Assembly: GCA_023392515.1 (NCBI GenBank)
Contig: JAEVYX010000079.1
Span: forward strand, 1 to 14,529
Direction: 5' to 3'
DNA from: Bacillota bacterium
Lineage (GTDB): Bacteria; Bacillota; Clostridia; Christensenellales; Aristaeellaceae
DNA length: 14,529 nucleotides
Position 1 is the first letter of the stretch. Every line of letters starts with the position of its first letter. The notes beneath the pieces were generated by a model that saw only the letters and a program-made list of their open reading frames with translations, was not told where the DNA came from and made no database searches. A program made the translations under genes and the position numbers. Below, one piece after another: positions 6,996 to 13,836 of this stretch.

Positions 6996-7916
6996 CTATT
7001 TGTCACCCCCTTCGTAAAACAGCCACGATTTGGAGGTGGCAAACAGGATCAGCGTGAAAACGCCGATAATCAGGAAGAAAATGAACGAAATGGTGCTTGC
7101 ATAGCTCAGGTCGTTATTGATAAAGCCTGTGCGATACATGAGGAACGACATGAAGGTGTACTCAGGATAAGTGGTGCGGTTGCTTCCCGCATAGATGAGC
7201 GAGGGAACTACCACCTGCATATTGGCAATCAGGCTCATCAGCAGGTTGTAAAAGATGATAGGTGTCATACAGGGGAAGGTGATATGGATAAGGCGCTGCC
7301 AGGAGGAGGCGCCGTCAATTTCAGCAGCTTCATGGTATACCCGGGGCACATTGCCCAGCCCGGCCAGGAAAATGACAATCAAGTTTCCGCTTGCCCATAC
7401 GGCAATAACCGCCAGGGATGGAATGATGAACTTTGAATCGACCAAAAAGGCGATTTTCGGGAGCCCGTAGCGTACTAAAATGGCGTTTAGCACGCCAAAG
7501 TCGGGATTATACAAAAGTCCCCAGCTCATGTACACAGCCATGGCGGGGATGATGTAAGGAACATAGAATACTGCCCGGAAAAAGCCTCTGGCAGGTACCT
7601 TTCGATTGAGCAGCATAGCGATGGTCATAGAGTAGACCATGCTGATACACACGGTGAGCACCGAATAGAGCACCGTAACTTTTACCGATGTCCAAAAAAA
7701 CATATCCTTGGTGAACAGACGGATGTAGTTGTTCAGCCCCACAAAAATGGGCTGGGGCATGATGGCTGTCCATTTGAAAAAGGACAAAATGAATACCGAT
7801 AGCAAAGGTAAATAGGTTATGAATGTAAGCCCCAGAAAGGCTGGGATCAGAAACAGCTTTGCCGCGCGCGCTTCTTGACGAGCCATTTTGGAGGCCGGTT
7901 TTATTGGCCTTTTCAT
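6996..7916 (-). CDS. Carbohydrate ABC transporter permease (MalF/UgpA type)
   Basis: This 306-residue membrane protein forms the channel with the product of 6146-6994. After a basic tail (MKRPIKPASKMARQEARAAK) it has about six membrane spans, the first at about 20-42 (FLIPAFLGLTFITYLPLLSV). The EAA loop is VYHEAAEIDGASSWQ with ITFPCMTP after it. The ATG at 7916 has GGGGTG 5 nt upstream; a second in-frame ATG lies ten codons on. The gene follows the binding protein gene by 63 nt that hold a perfect 15-bp hairpin, and it is coupled to the next permease by a one-base gap. With the neighbouring GH127 enzyme it probably serves uptake of arabinofuranosyl oligosaccharides; this comes from context only. 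Confidence 0.93.
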   Translation of the reverse strand: MKRPIKPASKMARQEARAAKLFLIPAFLGLTFITYLPLLSVFILSFFKWTAIMPQPIFVGLNNYIRLFTKDMFFWTSVKVTVLYSVLTVCISMVYSMTIAMLLNRKVPARGFFRAVFYVPYIIPAMAVYMSWGLLYNPDFGVLNAILVRYGLPKIAFLVDSKFIIPSLAVIAVWASGNLIVIFLAGLGNVPRVYHEAAEIDGASSWQRLIHITFPCMTPIIFYNLLMSLIANMQVVVPSLIYAGSNRTTYPEYTFMSFLMYRTGFINNDLSYASTISFIFFLIIGVFTLILFATSKSWLFYEGGDK

Positions 7917-7931
7917 GTCAACACCCCATCT

Positions 7932-7971
7932 GATAAGATCCGCCCGTGAAAAGACGCGGGCGGATCTTATC
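7932..7971 (-). other. Perfect 15-bp intercistronic hairpin
   Basis: GATAAGATCCGCCCG (7932-7946) is followed by a 10-nt loop and its exact reverse complement (7957-7971). On the minus strand it starts 9 nt after the stop of the binding-protein gene and ends about 15 nt before the permease start. No U-tract follows, so full termination is unlikely. A stem of this strength at the 3' end of the binding-protein message is the classic arrangement for mRNA protection and differential expression, and it sits in the same place as the hairpin at 2099-2135. Partial termination remains possible. Confidence 0.8.
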
Positions 7972-7979
7972 GGAATATC

Positions 7980-9317
7980 TTAGTTGCCCTGATTGGCAGC
8001 AATCAGCACATCCAGGCCCTTTGTAATGGCATCGGCCACTGTCCCATTACCGCTCCAGCAGGGTGCCAGAATGGTGCTGAGCGCGTCATTGAACAGGTTG
8101 GTTCTGTTCACCCAGTACCAGGAGGCGGGTTTTGCATAGTTCATGGCGTAATCCACAACAGCCGACTTGTATTCATCATAAGGCGGGAAGTTGGGATTGT
8201 CCACCCATTTGTGGGTTAGGGTTTCGTCGGTGTAGTAGCTGGACAGCACCGGCATCCAAATGCCGCTTTCGATCAAGCCCCAGGAATTTTCTTCTTTGGC
8301 ATACCATTTCAGCCATTCCAAGGCTGCTTCCTGGTTTTTGGAGGTGGCGAAGGCTACGTTGACGCCGCCGGTGTTCAGGGTGACTTTTTCTTTCATATAG
8401 GGCATAACGCCTACGCCGTAATCCAGGCCATCACTTTGCCTGGCGGGGCCGAGAAAGACGCCTACACACCATTGACCATGGATGTACATGGCGGCATTGC
8501 CGTTGACCAGGTCCTGATCGATTGTATTGGCGGTGTTGGTGCCGTACTGGGGCGCTACATGGTGCACCAGATACAGGTCGGCAACGCGCTGCAGTGCTTC
8601 CATGGCTTCGGGCGTGTTGATGGTCACATTGCCATCCGCATCATACCAGGCGCCGCCATTCATGACAGACCATACTTCCAGCTGCCAGAAGTCGGGGCAC
8701 AGCATCACGCCGTAGCGCTTGATATTGTTGGGATCGAATTTTTCGGATTTTGCGTTGTTCCCGTTTACGTCCAAAGTCATTTCTTTGGCTACGTCTACAA
8801 AGGTATCCCAGTCCCAGGCGCTATCGGCATTGGCGGGAGGAGGTGTTACGCCCGCGTCGGCAAAGGCTTTGCGGCTGTAGTAGGTAAGAAGCACTTCGTT
8901 GGCTACGGAGTACCCCACGGGTTTACCGTTGTAGGTGAAGGCAAGGCTGTCCAAGGGCTTGGCTTCCTCGGCGCCGTACATATTGCTCACGTCTGCCAGC
9001 ATACCCTGCTCAGCCCACATGAGTACAGCGTCTTCCGCCATGATACCCGTATCGGGCAGGTTATTGCCCACCGCACGGGTGTTCAGCGTGCCTACATAGT
9101 CCGCACGGTCGATCTGGATGATCTCCACATGGATTTTGTCCTGCTCGCTCTCAAACTTATTAATGGCTTCCTGAAGAACTTTAACTTCTTCATCATTGCC
9201 CCACATGGAGTAGGTGATGGTGACACGGTCCTCGGCCAGTGCGGTTAGGCATGATGCCATCGACAGCATCATGGTCAGCACAATTGCCAGACTCAAGAGT
9301 TTGGTTCCCTTTTTCAT
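7980..9317 (-). CDS. ABC transporter substrate-binding protein, family 1 (MalE-like)
   Basis: This 445-residue exported receptor belongs to the family-1 solute-binding proteins for oligosaccharides. Residues 1-28 are a signal peptide (MKKGTKLLSLAIVLTMM core). It ends either at a weak lipobox, MASC with Cys23, or at a signal peptidase I site, ALA before Glu29; MASC has Met at -3, so lipidation is uncertain. The mature part shows the usual start (VTITYSMWGNDEEVKVLQEAINKFE, residues about 31-55) and many aromatic residues suitable for sugar stacking (WDWDTF, DFWQLEVW, SWYWVN). AGGAGG lies 8 nt before the ATG. It follows GH127 by 75 nt, with a promoter and palindromic operator between them, so it can be expressed separately from the enzyme. 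The likely ligand is an arabinofuranose-containing oligosaccharide, judged from the neighbour only. Confidence 0.92.
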   Translation of the reverse strand: MKKGTKLLSLAIVLTMMLSMASCLTALAEDRVTITYSMWGNDEEVKVLQEAINKFESEQDKIHVEIIQIDRADYVGTLNTRAVGNNLPDTGIMAEDAVLMWAEQGMLADVSNMYGAEEAKPLDSLAFTYNGKPVGYSVANEVLLTYYSRKAFADAGVTPPPANADSAWDWDTFVDVAKEMTLDVNGNNAKSEKFDPNNIKRYGVMLCPDFWQLEVWSVMNGGAWYDADGNVTINTPEAMEALQRVADLYLVHHVAPQYGTNTANTIDQDLVNGNAAMYIHGQWCVGVFLGPARQSDGLDYGVGVMPYMKEKVTLNTGGVNVAFATSKNQEAALEWLKWYAKEENSWGLIESGIWMPVLSSYYTDETLTHKWVDNPNFPPYDEYKSAVVDYAMNYAKPASWYWVNRTNLFNDALSTILAPCWSGNGTVADAITKGLDVLIAANQGN

Positions 9318-9339
9318 GTCTTTTGCCTCCTAATTTATT

Positions 9340-9361
9340 TAATACACGTCCGTGTATTATA
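9340..9361 (-). promoter_or_regulatory. Operator palindrome overlapping a -10 element before the binding-protein gene
   Basis: TAATACACG (9340-9348), two bases, then CGTGTATTA (9351-9359) make a perfect 9-2-9 inverted repeat. On the minus strand a consensus TATAAT (9361-9356) overlaps its upstream edge, so a bound repressor would cover -10 to about +10. The -35 position (about 9379-9384) reads TTCGTA, a poor match, so an activator or read-through from GH127 may be needed. The ribosome binding site follows 13 nt later. The symmetry suits a LacI, GntR or similar dimer; no such regulator gene is in the window. Confidence 0.65.
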
Positions 9362-9392
9362 ATCTTCCGTGTCGGGCATACGAAGCGCATTA

Positions 9393-11327
9393 TTATGTAG
9401 CAGCAGGAACCCTCTCACCATCCGAAACGTTTAGATATACCTGCATTTCACCTTCGCCGCGGTTGGCCCATAAGTGGTATGGGATTAACGTGATGTCCGC
9501 CTCTTCCCACCTTGGCAGCCGGTTCTGATACAGATCGTTATCATCGGCAAAGACTGCCCTTGTGCCGCGTGTCCTAAGGGAGACGGTGCCGCTGCCGGCA
9601 AAGGATTCCGCCTCGGTGAAGGCGGCAGTGTGGGGGAGCCTCAGGCAGGCGATGCCTTCGCCGTTGTCTGCCTGCTCTGCGCAATAGACGATAGGGCCGC
9701 GCATGACAGCGGCTTTGCCCACGTTGCCTGCTACCTTGGGGTGGGACACAACATACCGCGGCCGCAGATCATAGGTTACATGGACGACATCACCCGGCTG
9801 CAATGAGGATAAATGTATATATCCATTTTCTGCTGACATGGACCAATCTTTTCCGTTGACCTGCAAAACCTTGATGGGTGCAAGCCCGGATTGCCTGATG
9901 GCCACATTTTGTGTACGGCCTGACACCTCAATGCGAAGCGTATCACCAAAGGGGTACTGTGTATCAAGCTCCAGCGAATAAGCGTCTGTCTGAATTCTGG
10001 AGGCAAGAGGAATGTGGATGAACAGCGTGTCATTCCTGATGCTGAAAGCATAGCTGCCAATACTCATGATGGTACGCGCAATATTGGTGGGGCAGCAGGC
10101 ACAATCAAACCATTTTTGACGGACGGGTTTTACGTGCTGTAAACCCGGGGTGGAATGGCAAAAAGATGGATGGACAGCAAGAGGCCCCACGTAGAAGAAC
10201 TCCGTCCCTGTCAGGGCGATCCCGCCCAGCACCTGGTTAAAGAACGCCCGCTCCACCGTATCGTAATACGCCCCGTCTCCTGTAAGGGCGGTCATGCGCG
10301 ATGCAAACATCATCAGCGCTACCGAGGCGCAGCTTTCGCCGTAGATGGTATCGTTGGGCAGATCAAAATCCGTGGTGAAACTTTCGCCGTACTCGGTGGA
10401 ACCCACACCGCCTGTGATATACATGCGCCGCTGAGTGACACTATGATAGAGTTTTTCGCAGGCCTCCTTCAGCACCTGGTCATCCTTTAGCCTTGCCAGG
10501 TCCGCCATGGCGCTGTACATATACAACGCTCGCACCGCATGGCCCACCGCCTCCTGTTGGTATGCCGGTTCAGTATGGGTCTGGGCATACGTCCGCTCCT
10601 GAATGACGGGAAGATGAAAAATGTCCTTGAACTTTGGACTTTGGCGCTCCAAAACGAAGTAGAAGGGTTCTTTTCCGCGCTGAGTGATAAAGTAATCTGC
10701 CAGCTTCAGGTAGGCAGCGTTCCCGGTTGCTCCAAAAAGCTTTACCAGCCCGATTTCAACTTCCTGATGCCCGGGATAGCCTGGAATCTGACCGGCGTCC
10801 GTACCGAAGACTTTTGCCAGATAATCTGCAAAGCGGCAGGAAACATCAAGGATGTGCCGCTTACCCGTTGCATTGTAATAGGCTGCTGCTGCTTCAAACA
10901 GGTGTCCGGCGCAATACAGTTCATGGCCTTCCTGCAGATTTGTAAACCTGCCTTCCGGCTCTTGAATGGTGTAATAGGTGTTGATGTAACCATCGCTGCC
11001 CTGGGCTTTGCCGATCAAGCCGCAAACATCATCCGCCAGCGATTCCAGATCTTGACCACCAAGCGCCTCAATACAGTACGATACTGCTTCCAGCCACTTG
11101 TACAAATCGCTGTCTTGAAAGATATTGCCGTAATATTCGCCCTCGGACAGCTTGGCTGCAATGCGGAAATTCTCGATGCAATGGCTCTTGGCTGCACCTT
11201 CAACCCGGTCGTGCAAAGCTTCCCATTGATAGGACAGCACCTTTTCCTTTACGAGTTTTTGCTTACCCTTCAATATGCCATCCGTTAAGCTGATGCTTTT
11301 AAGGGGCAAGGCCGTTGCAAGCTTCAT
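9393..11327 (-). CDS. GH127 beta-L-arabinofuranosidase (DUF1680/HypBA1-like)
   Basis: This 644-residue cytoplasmic glycosidase should release L-arabinose from beta-L-arabinofuranosyl oligosaccharides of plant cell-wall material. The fold is an alpha/alpha barrel followed by beta domains. The Zn-thiolate active site of the family is visible: Glu312 in STEYGES, Glu331 and Cys333 in GESCAS, and Cys411-Cys412 in CACCPTN. By alignment with HypBA1 from Bifidobacterium longum, Cys411 is the expected nucleophile, with Glu331, Cys333 and Cys412 as the other zinc ligands. Length is close to HypBA1 (658). The frame opens at 11486, but the ATG at 11327 is chosen: AAGGTGG is 7 nt upstream and a strong promoter lies inside the longer version. 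No signal peptide is present. It heads the importer locus and diverges from the regulator at 11591. Some relatives (GH146 and similar) share the fold, so exact linkage specificity is not certain. Confidence 0.92.
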   Translation of the reverse strand: MKLATALPLKSISLTDGILKGKQKLVKEKVLSYQWEALHDRVEGAAKSHCIENFRIAAKLSEGEYYGNIFQDSDLYKWLEAVSYCIEALGGQDLESLADDVCGLIGKAQGSDGYINTYYTIQEPEGRFTNLQEGHELYCAGHLFEAAAAYYNATGKRHILDVSCRFADYLAKVFGTDAGQIPGYPGHQEVEIGLVKLFGATGNAAYLKLADYFITQRGKEPFYFVLERQSPKFKDIFHLPVIQERTYAQTHTEPAYQQEAVGHAVRALYMYSAMADLARLKDDQVLKEACEKLYHSVTQRRMYITGGVGSTEYGESFTTDFDLPNDTIYGESCASVALMMFASRMTALTGDGAYYDTVERAFFNQVLGGIALTGTEFFYVGPLAVHPSFCHSTPGLQHVKPVRQKWFDCACCPTNIARTIMSIGSYAFSIRNDTLFIHIPLASRIQTDAYSLELDTQYPFGDTLRIEVSGRTQNVAIRQSGLAPIKVLQVNGKDWSMSAENGYIHLSSLQPGDVVHVTYDLRPRYVVSHPKVAGNVGKAAVMRGPIVYCAEQADNGEGIACLRLPHTAAFTEAESFAGSGTVSLRTRGTRAVFADDNDLYQNRLPRWEEADITLIPYHLWANRGEGEMQVYLNVSDGERVPAAT

Positions 11328-11431
11328 ACACAATCCACCTTGTAAATGATTTATTTGGTTTGACAATATCAACAATATAGCAGATGACCATTCTATATCA
11401 TTTTCTTCGGATATAATTTGTGTGGAGAAAT

Positions 11432-11443
11432 TTAATCGTTTAA
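11432..11443 (-). promoter_or_regulatory. Central-CG palindrome downstream of the GH127 promoter (LacI-type operator candidate)
   Basis: TTAATCGTTTAA is symmetric around a central CG except for one pair. It lies at about +6 to +17 relative to the predicted start of the GH127 transcript, a position where a bound repressor blocks transcription. Central-CG half-sites of this kind are typical of LacI-family sugar repressors. No repressor gene is present in the window, so the regulator would be encoded elsewhere. Confidence 0.4.
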
Positions 11444-11454
11444 CTTCTGAGGGC

Positions 11455-11483
11455 ATCATAGCATAGCGCGTTTGGAATGTCAA
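11455..11483 (-). promoter_or_regulatory. Promoter of the GH127 and importer operon
   Basis: On the minus strand a perfect TTGACA (11483-11478) is followed by 17 nt and TATGAT (11460-11455, 5/6), the best promoter in the window. Transcription would start near 11448, giving a leader of about 120 nt before the ATG at 11327. The gap to 11590 is shared with the divergent regulator gene. Confidence 0.75.
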
Positions 11484-11524
11484 CATCCATTTTGAAAAAT
11501 AAGGTTCTTGGAAAATTTAAAAAA

Positions 11525-11567
11525 TGGACAAATGTCCTTTTATATGATATGGTGCATCTGTTATAAC
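11525..11567 (+). promoter_or_regulatory. Promoter and candidate Crp-type operator of the regulator-yjjI-yjjW operon
   Basis: GGACA-AA-TGTCC (11526-11537) is an inverted repeat flanked by A-rich and T-rich arms. Two promoter readings are possible. In one, TGGACA (11525-11530) is itself the -35, with 17 nt to TATGGT (11548-11553) and a start near 11560; the palindrome would then overlap the -35 and suit repression. In the other, TATAAC (11562-11567) is the -10 with a start near 11574 and no -35; the palindrome centre then lies at about -42, the classic class II activator position for Crp/Fnr proteins, but the leader would be very short. Confidence 0.5.
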
Positions 11568-11590
11568 GCAATAGAGAAGGTGCTTTTCAT

Positions 11591-12310
11591 ATGCTGCGTG
11601 AAATGAATGGCAAGGCTCCATTGCCTCCGGACGGCGGCTGGCGGTACTTGTTTGAACACTTTAACAGTAAGGTTGAAAAAAGCGTACGCATGCTCTCCCT
11701 GCGTTCGGACGAAACGATTTTGCGGATGCAGGATGAAGCGACAAAGGTGTATCTGCTGATGTCTGGTTCAGTCACTGTGCAAAACGAACATCAAGACGGC
11801 ACGGTATATGCTTATGCCACCTTTGAAGCGCCCAGCCTTTTTGGCGAATTTGAGGCTTTTGCCGGAAGCACCTATTATCGCGGCACGCTTGTCTGCCAAA
11901 CGGACTGCCAGTTGGCTGCCATGACCCGGGAAGCATATCTTGCCTGGATGCGCAGCGACGCGGAGGCGCTGTTTTGCCGCATGCAGCAAATTACGCGGGA
12001 ACTGGTGAATCAGGCAGGTAGCGAGCGGAGTTTCCTGTTTTTGTCAGGCAGCGAAAGGCTGATGGCGTGTCTGGCGAACGCCTACCGAAACCGGCAGCAG
12101 AACGGCATATGCCTTCTTTACAGCACTCATCAGCAGCTTGCCGATGAGATCGGGGTATGTGTGAAGACTGTGCAGCGGAGCCTGAAAAGTCTCAAAGAAC
12201 AGGGCTTGGTCACCATTGCAGGCAGAAAGCTGCGCATAGACGGCACCCAGTATGCCAGAATGCAGCAACTGATGGAACATACCCATAACAATCCTGATTT
12301 GGAGGGATAA
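11591..12310 (+). CDS. Crp/Fnr-family transcriptional regulator
   Basis: This 239-residue DNA-binding protein has a cyclic-nucleotide-binding-like beta barrel at about 25-125 and a C-terminal winged helix-turn-helix at about 178-208 (STHQQLADEIGVCVKTVQRS), with the wing VTIAGRKLRI. The ligand loop reads FGEFEAFAGSTYYRGTL: Gly85-Glu86 and Arg97 match the ribose and phosphate contacts of E. coli Crp, but the following Ser is Gly98. The N-terminus lacks the cysteine cluster of Fnr. The signal may therefore be a different nucleotide, another small molecule, or redox. A GAGAAGG box is 10 nt before the ATG. Its stop is only two bases before yjjI, and its last codons contain the yjjI ribosome binding site, so it is the local regulator of that operon and probably of itself through the palindrome at 11526-11537. 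Effects on the divergent GH127 promoter are possible. Confidence 0.9.
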   Translation: MLREMNGKAPLPPDGGWRYLFEHFNSKVEKSVRMLSLRSDETILRMQDEATKVYLLMSGSVTVQNEHQDGTVYAYATFEAPSLFGEFEAFAGSTYYRGTLVCQTDCQLAAMTREAYLAWMRSDAEALFCRMQQITRELVNQAGSERSFLFLSGSERLMACLANAYRNRQQNGICLLYSTHQQLADEIGVCVKTVQRSLKSLKEQGLVTIAGRKLRIDGTQYARMQQLMEHTHNNPDLEG

Positions 12311-12312
12311 TT

Positions 12313-13836
12313 ATGCCAATATCGGCCGCATACAGAGTTGTTACTGCAACTAATCTGACCCATCAGCAGAAGGTAAATGCCCTTGGCGGTATCGGTGAGA
12401 ATACCCTGGATGTGCTGAGCGTTCCGGAACGGTTCCAATTTTATTATGAGCATGGCGCGTTGTGCGACATGAACGAAGGCCATGCCCCTTACCGCCCCCG
12501 TTATGTAATGGTGGATTATGATAAATTTGTCCGCCAGGGAAGCCTGTTCTTGCGCATTCAACCTCCCAAGGACCTGGATGATTTGCTGAACGCGCTGATG
12601 ATTCTTTATCATCATGTGCCCTCCATCACCAATAAGCCCGTATACCTGGGCAATATCGACAAATTGATAGAGCCCTTCCTTGCCGGGGTTACCGATGAGG
12701 AAGCACTGCCGAAAATCCGCCGGTTTCTGGATTATTGCGACCGCACCATTGCCAATGCTTACAGCCACGCAAACCTTGGCCCCGAGGCTACACGGGCGGG
12801 ACGGCTGATCTTGCAGTTGGAAGCCGAGCTGCAAAATGAAGTGCCCAATTTCTCGTTGAAATATGATCCGGCCATCACACCAGATGACTTTGCGGAACAA
12901 GCAATCGCCTGCTCCATAAGCTGCGCCAATCCAGCCATTTGCAATCACCAGGCGCATAAAAATACCTATTCATTTGATTATGGGGTATCCTCCTGCTACA
13001 ATGTGCTGCCGCTGAGGGGCGGGGCATATACACTGTCCCGAGTGGTGTTGCCAAGGCTGACCAAGATGGCTGACGGTATTGACCAATTTCTGAATGAGCT
13101 ATTGCCCGATGCCCTTCTGGCTTTGGGGCAGTATATGAATGAGCGGGTAAGCTTCCTGGTTGAAAAGTCGGGCTTCTTTGAATCCAGTTTTCTTGTAAAG
13201 GAAGGCTTGATTGAACGGGATCGGTTTGTGGGCATGTTTGGCGTGGCCGGGCTTTGCGATTGTGTGAATCACCTGCTTAGGGAAAAGGGCCTACGCTATG
13301 GTACTGATGCGGAAGCGGATGACCTGGCCGACCGAATCATGACCATTATAGCCGATTTTGCCGCTGCATTCCCTGCAAAATACAGCGAGGTTGCAGGCGG
13401 GCATTTCCTGCTCCATGCCCAGGCCGGACTTTCTACCGATGAAGGCGTTACTTCAGGGGTGCGGATTGTGGTGGGGGACGAGCCTGCCAATCTCCTGGAT
13501 CACTTGCGGCATTCAGCCCGGTTCCACCGTTTCTTCCCCACAGGCTGCAGCGATATCTTTCCGTTTGAAAAAACGGTGCTTCGCAATCCTGCCGCATTAC
13601 TGGATATTGTCAAGGGCGCTTTTGCCCTGGGGGACAAGTATTGTGCGTTTTATGCTTCTGACAATGACCTGATTCGCATTACGGGGTATCTGGTTAAGCG
13701 CAGCGATATCGAGCGCTATGATCAGGGCGAAGCCGTTTTGCAGGACAATGTGATCAACGGCAGCACCAACTACAAGCTCAACCGCCTGAAAGATCGAAAG
13801 GTACGCCATGCCGATGCAAAAAGTGACGGTCAATAA
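12313..13836 (+). CDS. yjjI: YjjI-family glycyl radical enzyme
   Basis: This 507-residue enzyme belongs to the YjjI/DUF3029 branch of glycyl radical enzymes (E. coli YjjI is about 516). It matches that protein along its length: EGHAPYRPRYV (55-65), ILYHHVPSIT and PVYLGNID (97-116), YDPAITPDD (184-192), SSFLVKEGLI (291-300), LLHAQAGLSTDEG (367-378), and DNDLIRITGYLV near the end. The glycyl radical should form on Gly458 in RITGY, and the catalytic thiyl on Cys228 in VSSCYN. The sequence after Cys228 is Tyr-Asn, not the x-Glu of diol dehydratase, choline lyase and related eliminases. GGAGGG lies 6 nt before the ATG. It is coupled to the regulator upstream and overlaps its activase by 29 nt. The reaction catalysed by YjjI is, to my knowledge, not established; the enzyme is expected to work only without oxygen. 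Confidence 0.95.
   Translation: MPISAAYRVVTATNLTHQQKVNALGGIGENTLDVLSVPERFQFYYEHGALCDMNEGHAPYRPRYVMVDYDKFVRQGSLFLRIQPPKDLDDLLNALMILYHHVPSITNKPVYLGNIDKLIEPFLAGVTDEEALPKIRRFLDYCDRTIANAYSHANLGPEATRAGRLILQLEAELQNEVPNFSLKYDPAITPDDFAEQAIACSISCANPAICNHQAHKNTYSFDYGVSSCYNVLPLRGGAYTLSRVVLPRLTKMADGIDQFLNELLPDALLALGQYMNERVSFLVEKSGFFESSFLVKEGLIERDRFVGMFGVAGLCDCVNHLLREKGLRYGTDAEADDLADRIMTIIADFAAAFPAKYSEVAGGHFLLHAQAGLSTDEGVTSGVRIVVGDEPANLLDHLRHSARFHRFFPTGCSDIFPFEKTVLRNPAALLDIVKGAFALGDKYCAFYASDNDLIRITGYLVKRSDIERYDQGEAVLQDNVINGSTNYKLNRLKDRKVRHADAKSDGQ

Noticed and set aside
6995..7042. Longer start for the permease gene ending at 6146
   Set aside because: It would overlap the upstream permease gene; the ATG at 6994 has a GGGGGTG box and gives the usual length.
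8436..9248. Long plus-strand open frame of 270 codons opposite the binding-protein gene
   Set aside because: It is antisense to a clear signal-peptide-bearing binding protein, and its own translation shows no recognisable domain.
11461..11477. CcpA cre-like site in the GH127 promoter spacer
   Set aside because: Only about six of the eight fixed positions match and the symmetric CA end is missing.
11328..11486. N-terminal extension of 53 residues on the GH127 protein
   Set aside because: The extension has no family similarity and overlaps the best promoter in the window; a good ribosome binding site precedes the ATG at 11327.
12130..12957. Long minus-strand open frame of 275 codons opposite the regulator and yjjI
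   Set aside because: It runs antisense across two well-supported coding sequences and shows no domain.
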